Assembly (NCBI GenBank): GCA_036004685.1
Contig: DASYRE010000054.1
Span: 62,001 to 126,000 of the forward strand
Source of the DNA: Candidatus Polarisedimenticolia bacterium
Lineage (GTDB): Bacteria; Acidobacteriota; Polarisedimenticolia; Gp22-AA2; AA152
Direction of reading: 5' to 3'
Length of the DNA stretch: 64,000 bases
Position numbers and translations under genes: made by a program. This document shows, piece after piece, positions 57,974 to 64,000 of this stretch. Below the pieces are notes generated by a model. The model saw only the letters and a program-made list of their open reading frames with translations, searched no databases and was not told the origin of the DNA. Position 1 is the first letter of the stretch, and each line of letters opens with the position of its first letter.

Positions 57974-58013
57974 AGCGACTCATCATACATTCTCCCGGAG
58001 TATAGTGTCGCCC
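57974..58013. promoter_or_regulatory. 40-bp divergent promoter region with two -10 boxes near ATGs
   Basis: Rightward TATAGT (58001-58006) ends 7 nt before ATG 58014. Leftward TATGAT (about 57982-57987) ends 8 nt before ATG 57973. Neither gene has a ribosome-binding site, which suggests leaderless transcripts in both directions. -35 elements are weak. Confidence 0.45.
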
Positions 58014-60527
58014 ATGAAGCGGCCCTTCCTGTTCCTGGAGGAGATCGGCGAGCAGGACCTCGACGAGGCGGGCGGAAAAGGGGTGGGGCTCGCCCGCCTG
58101 GCGGCGCTCGGGATCGCAGTGCCCCGCGCCTTCGTGACGCCCGCCTCGTTCTTCGAGGAGATCCGCTCGCGGTCCCCCGATGATCCGGAGCCGGAAAGGC
58201 TGGCGCGGCAGGTCCCCGCGCCCGTTCGGGAGGCTCTCGAAGCGTCTCTCGACGCGCTGGGCGCGGCCCCGGAAGGGTTCGCGGTGCGCTCCTCCGCCGT
58301 CCAGGAGGACTCCGCCACGGCCTCCTTCGCCGGGATCCACGAGTCGTTTCTCCGAGTGGCGCGCGGCGACGTCCTGCCGGCCCTTTTCCGCTGCTGGGCC
58401 TCGGCGTTCACCGAGCGGGCGCTGCTCTACCGGCGCGATCGAGCGCTTTCGACCGATCCCTCCGCCATCCGCATGGCGGTGATCGTCCAGATCATGCTGC
58501 GTCCCTCGGTCTCCGGAATCCTGTTCACGCGCGCCGCGGGATCGCCCGGCGGCGATCTGGTCGTCGAAGCGGTGGCGGGAAGCGGCGAGCGTCTGGCGCA
58601 AGGGAGGGACCGCCCCGAGCGGCTCCGCCTGCCGCGCGGGTCGGGATCGCCCGCCGGCGACCGGACTGCCTCGGGGCTGCTTTCCTCCGGCGCCCTCGAG
58701 GAGATTCGGCGCGCCGCGCTGGCGGCGGAGTCGGCGTGGCGCGTTCCTCTCGACATCGAATGGGCCCTGGAAGGAGAGCGCCTGCATCTGCTCCAGGCGC
58801 GCCCGGTCGTGGGCGATTCCGCCGCCGCGGCTACCCGGCGCTCCGCGACCCCGCTTGCCGAAGACACCCTCTGGACTCGGGCCAACATGCGGGAGCTGCT
58901 TCCCGACCTGCCCTCGGAGCTGTTCCTGTCGCTGCTCGAGCGGGTCGACTGGCGGGAATGCTACCGCCGCCTGGGGACCGAGATGCCCGAAGGGACGCTC
59001 GTCCGCGCCATCGAGGGGCGTCCCTATTTCAACCTGTCGCTCATCGGCGCGATGATGGCGAAGTTCGGGCTTTCCTACGACCGGTTCGCCCGCTGGATCG
59101 GGCATGGCGAGGAAGTGGCGGAAGCGGCCGAGCCGGCGGCCCGTCCCTTCCGGGCGCTGCTGCTTCATCCGGCGGCCCACCTGCGGGCCTTCCTGCGCCA
59201 GAGGCGGATGCCGGCCGAGGCGCGGCGGTTCTTCGATCGGGTCCATGCCCGGACGCGGCAATTGAGCGCGGAGGATCCGGCGGCCGCCACCGACGCGCGA
59301 ATCCTGGAGGCTTGCCGGGAACTGGAGGCGAGCAGCCGTGATTTCATCTACTTCCTCATGGCGGGATTCAATCGGGTCACGTCGAAGATGCTCGCGCTGG
59401 AGCTCCTGCTGCCGCGGCGCGCGAGCGGCGCGCGGCTGGTCAATGCCGTGGTCCCGGCCGGGGAGAAGAACATCTCCGTCCGGCAGGGACTGGACCTCCT
59501 GCGGCTGGCGCAGCTCTCGAGGCGGGAGGGGAGGACCCTGCAATACCTGCTGGAGGGGAAGGACGACTTTCGCGGTTACGAAAAGGAGCTCGAAGGGACG
59601 TTTTTTCTCCCCGCTTTCCAGGATTACCTACGCCGGTACGGTCATCGAGGGATCCAGGAGACCGATCCCGCGATGCCCCTGTACCGGGATGCTCCCGGCT
59701 TCCTGCTGAAGACGATCGGGGCCGCCGGAGAGGATCCGCGGTCGCCCGATCCCGAGACGCTGGCGCGCCGCCAGGAGGAGACCGCCGCCCGGGCGTGGCG
59801 CGATCTCCGCAGGGACCTTTCCCCCGCCGAGCGGCTCGTCCCGGTGCGCTCCCTGCTGCTCCGGGCGGCCGTCCGGGACCTCAAGGAGGCGATCGCGCTG
59901 CGGGAGCGGATCCGCTTCGAAGGGATGCGGGTCGCGGCGGAGCTGAGGCGGTTCCTGCGCGAGGCGGGCCGGCGGCTGCGCGCGCGCGACCTGCTGGGCG
60001 ACTCCACCGACCTGTTTCTGCTGCGCCTCGAGGAGATCGAAGCGGTCCTCTCCGGCCGGGCGGACGGAACGCAATTTCCCGACATCATCCGCCGGCGGCG
60101 GGAAGAGCGGAGCCGCCGGGAGGCGATCCCCATGCCCAACCTCCTCCGGGAGTCGGAGATTGGCAACCTCGCCGCCCGGCAGCCGCTCCACCCGGCCGGG
60201 CGGGGCACCTTTCAGGGGCTGCCGGTCGGGCCCGGCCGGATCGAAGGTCGGGTCGTGGTCCTGGAGGGCCCCCACCAGGTCGACCGGGTGCGGCGCGGCG
60301 ACATTCTGGTGGCCCCCGCCTTGGATCCCTCCTGGATCCCGCTTTTCACGCTGGCCTCCGGCTTGGTCGTGGAAATGGGCGGCACCCTGTCGCACGGCTC
60401 GATCATCGCCCGTGAATACGGCTTGCCGACGGTCGTCAACCTGCCCGGGATCACGCGCGCCCTGAAAAGCGGCGACCGCATCCTGCTCGACGGCAGCACC
60501 GGACTCGTCCGCCGGCTGGAAACCTGA
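58014..60527 (+). CDS. PEP-synthase/rifampin-phosphotransferase-like enzyme
   Basis: 837 residues. An ATP-grasp N-terminal domain of PPDK/PEP-synthase type (about 5-300: GGKGVGLARL, FAVRSSAVQEDS, DIEWALEG...LLQARPV), a large middle region (about 300-720), and a C-terminal PEP-utiliser swivel domain with the phosphohistidine in TLSHGSIIARE. No C-terminal PEP-binding TIM barrel is present, so the layout matches rifampin phosphotransferase and relatives, where the middle domain binds the acceptor. The true substrate is unknown. ATG 58014 has no ribosome-binding site; a -10 lies 7 nt upstream. Confidence 0.9.
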   Translation: MKRPFLFLEEIGEQDLDEAGGKGVGLARLAALGIAVPRAFVTPASFFEEIRSRSPDDPEPERLARQVPAPVREALEASLDALGAAPEGFAVRSSAVQEDSATASFAGIHESFLRVARGDVLPALFRCWASAFTERALLYRRDRALSTDPSAIRMAVIVQIMLRPSVSGILFTRAAGSPGGDLVVEAVAGSGERLAQGRDRPERLRLPRGSGSPAGDRTASGLLSSGALEEIRRAALAAESAWRVPLDIEWALEGERLHLLQARPVVGDSAAAATRRSATPLAEDTLWTRANMRELLPDLPSELFLSLLERVDWRECYRRLGTEMPEGTLVRAIEGRPYFNLSLIGAMMAKFGLSYDRFARWIGHGEEVAEAAEPAARPFRALLLHPAAHLRAFLRQRRMPAEARRFFDRVHARTRQLSAEDPAAATDARILEACRELEASSRDFIYFLMAGFNRVTSKMLALELLLPRRASGARLVNAVVPAGEKNISVRQGLDLLRLAQLSRREGRTLQYLLEGKDDFRGYEKELEGTFFLPAFQDYLRRYGHRGIQETDPAMPLYRDAPGFLLKTIGAAGEDPRSPDPETLARRQEETAARAWRDLRRDLSPAERLVPVRSLLLRAAVRDLKEAIALRERIRFEGMRVAAELRRFLREAGRRLRARDLLGDSTDLFLLRLEEIEAVLSGRADGTQFPDIIRRRREERSRREAIPMPNLLRESEIGNLAARQPLHPAGRGTFQGLPVGPGRIEGRVVVLEGPHQVDRVRRGDILVAPALDPSWIPLFTLASGLVVEMGGTLSHGSIIAREYGLPTVVNLPGITRALKSGDRILLDGSTGLVRRLET

Positions 60528-60545
60528 AAGCCCGCCGCCGATTTC

Positions 60546-60574
60546 TTGACCCTCCCGGGCGCGGAGCTTATGTT
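60546..60574 (+). promoter_or_regulatory. Promoter of the response regulator
   Basis: -35 TTGACC (60546-60551), 17-bp spacer, -10 TATGTT (60569-60574). Confidence 0.6.
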
Positions 60575-60621
60575 TCCCTGGACCTGGAGCCCCCTCCAGG
60601 CGCCGACCCGGAGGGCGAGCC

Positions 60622-61047
60622 ATGCCTCGAGAAACCCCCTTTCTTTCCAACCTTCCGCGCGATCTCGGAAAAGCGCTGGTGGTCGACGACGAGCCGGTGA
60701 TCCGCAGCCTCTACGCCGAGGTGCTTCAAGCGATGGGCTTCACGGTCGAGACGGCGGCGGACGGGGTGGAAGGGGTCGAGCGCCTCAAAGAGAGCGGCTA
60801 TAACCTGATCATCTCGGACATCCGCATGCCGAGGATGACCGGGATCGAATTCCTCCTGAAATCGGGATCGGTCCGCCCGGGCTCGCAGCATCGCTTCATC
60901 TTCACGACCGGGCTTCTCGACAGCCTGAACGCCCACGAGTACATGATCGCCACCGAGCGCCCGTGCATCATGAAGCCGGCGCGCGTCGACAACATCCAGC
61001 AGACGATTCTCGAATTCCTGCGCAGCCACGGCGCCGGGACGTCCTGA
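60622..61047 (+). CDS. Single-domain CheY-like response regulator
   Basis: 141 residues, receiver domain only (ALVVDDEPVIRSLYAEVLQA, acceptor Asp in ISDIRMPRMTG, Thr in FTTG, Lys in IMKPARVDN). No output domain, so it acts by protein contact or in a phosphorelay. Its sequence is close to the receiver of the hybrid kinase at 1074-3614 (both have RFIF-TG, a D/N-SL segment and PC-KP before the last helix). ATG 60622 follows GGAGGGCGAG. Monocistronic. Confidence 0.93.
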   Translation: MPRETPFLSNLPRDLGKALVVDDEPVIRSLYAEVLQAMGFTVETAADGVEGVERLKESGYNLIISDIRMPRMTGIEFLLKSGSVRPGSQHRFIFTTGLLDSLNAHEYMIATERPCIMKPARVDNIQQTILEFLRSHGAGTS

Positions 61048-61147
61048 AGCCCGAACCCCTCGCGCCGCGCCCGCCTCACCCGCGCGCTCTGCCACCTTCC
61101 TTCCGGCGGCCGATCGCAGTCTGTTCCCCGCGAAGCCGGGGGGCGGC

Positions 61148-61176
61148 TTGCGTAAGTCGATCGCCCTTCTGATAAT
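61148..61176 (+). promoter_or_regulatory. Promoter of the M50 protease gene
   Basis: -35 TTGCGT (61148-61153), 17-bp spacer, -10 GATAAT (61171-61176). Its position supports ATG 61262 rather than any earlier start. Confidence 0.5.
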
Positions 61177-61261
61177 GGCCCGTTCCGGGAGCGCTGCGAC
61201 CGAAGCGGCTCCCGCAAGACCGCCGCGAGCTCGGAAGAAGCCCCAAGGAGGCGCCAGGCCG

Positions 61262-61969
61262 ATGGAACCGCATCAGATCCTCGAAGGGATCCTCTGGTTC
61301 GTGGCGTTCCTCTTCTCGACCACTGTGCACGAGGCGGCACACGCATGGGTGGCGCTGCTGGGAGGGGATCGCACCGCCTACCAGGGGGGGCAGGTTTCCC
61401 TGTCGCCCCTCCCGCACATCCGCCGCGAGCCGATCGGCATGGTGGTCGTGCCGCTCCTGACCGCGATGACGAGAGGGTGGGCCATGGGATGGGCGAGCGC
61501 TCCTTACGATCCTCTCTGGGCCGATCGCCACCCGCGGCGGGCGGCCTGGATGGCGAGCGCGGGCCCGGCCGCGAACTACTGCATCGCCGCCGCCGCCTTT
61601 CTCTTCATGAAGGCCGGGCTGGCGTGGGGCTATTTCGTCCCGCCGTCACGGATCGATTTCAGCCATCTCGTGGCCCCCGGCGTCTCCGGGGACCTCGCGG
61701 GGTTTCTGGCGCAGGGCCTGTCGATGTTCCTGACGCTCAACGTCCTGCTCGGGACTTTCAACCTGATTCCGCTGCCGCCCATGGATGGAGCGGCCGTGCT
61801 CGGACTGGTCCTTCCGGAGGAGAAAGCCCGCGCCGTCCGGCGTCTCGCCGGATCTCCGCAGATCTCCATGATTGGCCTTCTGGTCGCGTTCCTGCTCTTC
61901 CCGAGAGCGGTAGGCCCTCTGTTCCACCTTCTGATCCGGCTCGTGCATCCGGACGTCCCTTATTCCTGA
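61262..61969 (+). CDS. Site-2-protease-like M50 membrane metalloprotease
   Basis: 235 residues. The zinc motif HEAAH lies in the first helix (FLFSTTVHEAAHAWVALL). The third ligand region is NLIPLPPMDGAAVLG near residue 165. Four or five helices in total, with no PDZ domain, fit compact M50 proteins (Rip3/SpoIVFB-like small forms). It may process membrane-bound regulators. Followed 11 bp later by a GNAT gene. Confidence 0.9.
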   Translation: MEPHQILEGILWFVAFLFSTTVHEAAHAWVALLGGDRTAYQGGQVSLSPLPHIRREPIGMVVVPLLTAMTRGWAMGWASAPYDPLWADRHPRRAAWMASAGPAANYCIAAAAFLFMKAGLAWGYFVPPSRIDFSHLVAPGVSGDLAGFLAQGLSMFLTLNVLLGTFNLIPLPPMDGAAVLGLVLPEEKARAVRRLAGSPQISMIGLLVAFLLFPRAVGPLFHLLIRLVHPDVPYS

Positions 61970-61980
61970 GGTTTCGCATC

Positions 61981-62451
61981 ATGAGCGGCGCGGGAAAGCC
62001 GAAGCAGGGGATGGGGGCGGCACCGGCGATCCGTCCGGCGCGCCGGGGGGAGGAGGAGCAGATAGCCCGGCTCGCGGGCCAGCTCGGGTATCCCGCCACG
62101 GCCGAGGAGATTCGCCTCCGCCTGGAAGCGATCGGGAGCGATCCGCGTCACGCCGTCTACGTGGCGGAGGCGGCCGGCGGCCCGATGCTCGGATGGGTCC
62201 ACGTCTTTCTCTACCGGGGAGTGGAGTCGGACGCCCGGGCGGAGATCGGCGGACTGGTCGTCGACGCGGCGCATCGCGGCCGCGGCGCCGGACGGCTGCT
62301 GATGGAGGAGGCGGAGCGCTGGGCCCGCGGCAACGGCTGCCGGAGAGTGACGCTGCGATCGAACGTCATCCGGGAGGCGGCGCATCGCTTCTATCGGAAG
62401 CTGGGATACGAGCTCCACAAGACGCAGCACGCCTTCCGCAAGGAGCTTTGA
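61981..62451 (+). CDS. GNAT N-acetyltransferase
   Basis: 156 residues. The N-terminal helix and strand AAPAIRPARRGEEEQIARLA, acetyl-CoA motif VDAAHRGRGAGRLLMEEA and C-terminal FYRKLGYELHKTQHAFRKEL are typical of the family. Substrate unknown. It is likely co-transcribed with the M50 gene. Confidence 0.88.
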   Translation: MSGAGKPKQGMGAAPAIRPARRGEEEQIARLAGQLGYPATAEEIRLRLEAIGSDPRHAVYVAEAAGGPMLGWVHVFLYRGVESDARAEIGGLVVDAAHRGRGAGRLLMEEAERWARGNGCRRVTLRSNVIREAAHRFYRKLGYELHKTQHAFRKEL

Positions 62452-62484
62452 AGGCCCGCCCGCCGCCGCGAGGGGCCGGGTTCC

Positions 62485-62510
62485 GCCGATTGAGGTTGCC
62501 GATTGAGGTT
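62485..62510 (+). repeat. Tandem 13-bp repeat upstream of pckG
   Basis: Two perfect head-to-tail copies of GCCGATTGAGGTT (62485-62497, 62498-62510), ending at a -10-like TACAAT (62510-62515). Could be an activator site; about 60 bp before the GTG start. Confidence 0.45.
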
Positions 62511-62575
62511 ACAATAATGCGTTCCTGACGCGGCGCGTGAGGCGGCTTGCGAAGGGGACGGGAGAGACGCCTCAA

Positions 62576-64000
62576 GTGAATTCCTCTTTGAATGCGTGGG
62601 TCGACGAATGTGCCCGGCTCTGCGCCCCGGATCGAGTGGTCTGGTGCGACGGCAGCGCCGAGGAGCGCGACCGCCTGACCCGCGAAGCGCTCGCCTCGGG
62701 CGATCTCCTGGCCCTGAACCCGGCCCGGTTGCCCGGATGCACCCTCCACCGGAGCGACCCGCGCGACGTGGCGCGGACCGAGGGCCTCACCTTCGTCTGC
62801 CGCCCGCGGAAGGACGACGCCGGTCCCAACAATAACTGGATGGAGCCCGCGGCGGCCTACGAGAAGCTTCGCCCGATCTTCCGCGACTCGATGCGGGGGC
62901 GGACGCTCTACGTCGTCCCGTTCCTGATGGGGCCTCCCGGCTCGCCGTTCAGCAAGATCGGCGTCGAGATCACCGACAGCCTCTACGTGGTGCTGAACAT
63001 GGGGCTGATGACGCGCATGGGGCGCGTGGCGCTGGAGCAGCTCGGCGGCTCCGATCGCTTCACGCGCGGGCTGCATTCCAAGGCCGATCTGAATCCCGAC
63101 CGCCGGTACATCTGCCACTTTCCCGAGGACGACACGATCTGGAGCGTCGGGTCCGGCTACGGGGGCAACGCCCTGCTCTCCAAGAAGTGCCTGGCCCTCA
63201 GGCTCGCCAGCGTCGAGGGGGCGCGCGAGGGGTGGCTGGCGGAGCACATGCTGATCGTCGGGGTCCAAGACCCGGCGGGGAAGATCACCTACCTTTGCGG
63301 CGCCTTTCCGAGCGCCTGCGGCAAGACCAACCTGGCCATGCTGGTTCCGCCGCAGCGCTTCGAGGGGTGGCGGGTCTGGACCGTCGGCGACGACATCGCC
63401 TGGCTGCGCGTCGGCGACGACGGGCGCCTGTGGGCCGTGAATCCCGAGGCGGGCTTCTTCGGCGTCGCGCCCGGGACGAGCCTGGAGTCAAATCCGAACG
63501 CGGCGCGCGCTGTGACGCACGACACGATCTTCACCAACGTCGCCCTGAAGCCCGACGGCACGGTCTGGTGGGAAGGTCTCGAAGCGCCTCCGGAAGAGTG
63601 CCTCGACTGGCGCGGGGAGCGGTGGACTCCCCGGCGCTCCGAGACGGCGGCGCATCCCAACAGCCGCTTCACGGTGGCGATCCAGCAGTGCCCCAGCTAC
63701 TCGCCGGAATGGGAAAACCCCCGGGGCGTCCCGATCAGCGGCATCCTGTTCGGGTCCCGGCGCTCCGACGTGGTGCCGCTGGTGTACGAGGCGTTCGACT
63801 GGCCGCACGGCACTTTCCTGGGCGCCACCCTCGCTTCGGAAACGACCGCGGCGGCGACCGGGCGCGTCGGCGTGCTCCGGCGCGACCCCTTCGCCATGCT
63901 GCCGTTTTGCGGCTACAACATGGCCGATTACTTCGCCCACTGGCTCGCGGTGGGGGGCGCCCTCAAGCGCCCTCCGCGCATCTTCCGCGTCAACTGGTTC
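62576..64000 (+). CDS. pckG: GTP-type phosphoenolpyruvate carboxykinase, 3' end beyond window
   Basis: 475 of about 600 residues are visible. GTG 62576 starts [16 protein letters not shown] with GGGAGAG upstream. Diagnostic regions: NNNWMEP, the P-loop with catalytic Cys in [29 protein letters not shown] (Mn ligands), and FNEGLF-equivalent [12 protein letters not shown]. It converts oxaloacetate and GTP to PEP, the first committed step of gluconeogenesis. Together with gpmI the window encodes two steps of that pathway. Confidence 0.97.
   Translation, partial: MNSSLNAWVDECARLCAPDRVVWCDGSAEERDRLTREALASGDLLALNPARLPGCTLHRSDPRDVARTEGLTFVCRPRKDDAGPNNNWMEPAAAYEKLRPIFRDSMRGRTLYVVPFLMGPPGSPFSKIGVEITDSLYVVLNMGLMTRMGRVALEQLGGSDRFTRGLHSKADLNPDRRYICHFPEDDTIWSVGSGYGGNALLSKKCLALRLASVEGAREGWLAEHMLIVGVQDPAGKITYLCGAFPSACGKTNLAMLVPPQRFEGWRVWTVGDDIAWLRVGDDGRLWAVNPEAGFFGVAPGTSLESNPNAARAVTHDTIFTNVALKPDGTVWWEGLEAPPEECLDWRGERWTPRRSETAAHPNSRFTVAIQQCPSYSPEWENPRGVPISGILFGSRRSDVVPLVYEAFDWPHGTFLGATLASETTAAATGRVGVLRRDPFAMLPFCGYNMADYFAHWLAVGGALKRPPRIFRVNWF

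Noticed and set aside
1-64000. CRISPR arrays, tRNA and rRNA genes, prophage genes
   Set aside because: No regularly spaced repeats, no cloverleaf with a T-arm GGTTCGA, no rRNA segments and no phage-structural or integrase motifs were found by reading.

Overview
The window is GC-rich (roughly two thirds G+C) and almost entirely coding. It is typical chromosomal DNA of a Gram-negative, probably deep-branching environmental bacterium. An outer-membrane beta-barrel protein, an S46 dipeptidyl-peptidase, bactofilin, MglA with a roadblock partner, a GWxTD protein, sigma-54 activators, DksA and a LapB-type protein together point to Acidobacteriota or a relative of the old deltaproteobacteria. That placement is inference; there is no rRNA in the window. 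I saw no CRISPR array, tRNA or rRNA, and no intact transposase.

Layout. 1-7.2 kb: a partial HtrA protease, a hybrid sensor kinase and two overlapping GT-C membrane glycosyltransferase-like genes, all leftward. 7.3-10.4 kb: a rightward NitT/TauT-type ABC module (double permease, ATPase, detached AAA-associated regulatory domain) that meets a well-delimited small RNA gene. 10.7-18 kb: a membrane protein, a zinc-ribbon protein, an S46 peptidase, superoxide dismutase, an OMP, an O-methyltransferase, and a secreted FN3/CBM protein behind a consensus sigma-54 promoter. 18.5-23 kb: a thioredoxin-like protein, an SDR, two Cys-cluster proteins (radical SAM and DUF1848), TrmJ and a SWIB protein. 23-30 kb: a sigma-54 two-component pair, an S26-type peptidase with a GWxTD protein, a MITE whose ends supply the stop codons of both neighbours, and a cyclophilin. 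30.5-40 kb: small membrane and zinc-finger proteins, ComF, gpmI, an insertion-sequence-like end, a di-haem peroxidase, and a run of rightward enzymes (M20, VOC, MOSC, GNAT, TfoX-C).

40-52 kb is almost wholly leftward. It holds a sigma-54 activator-dksA-LapA/LapB fusion operon, the rplU-rpmA-obg-rsfS operon behind a consensus promoter, mglB-mglA, and BNR-moaD-typA-GDPD-ykgJ, then a methyltransferase and bactofilin. 52.5-64 kb: a membrane protein, ttcA, HU, an alkaline-phosphatase-superfamily/TPR protein divergent from a PEP-synthase/rifampin-phosphotransferase-like enzyme, a response regulator, an M50 protease, a GNAT protein and a partial GTP-PEPCK.

Most genes are housekeeping or regulatory. 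The features I would look at first are the orphan small RNA near 10.4 kb, the MITE near 29.2 kb, the split ABC transporter with no binding protein, the LapA-LapB fusion, the sigma-54-driven secreted protein, and a recurring arrangement in which a -10 box lies about 7 nt before ATG, suggesting leaderless mRNAs.
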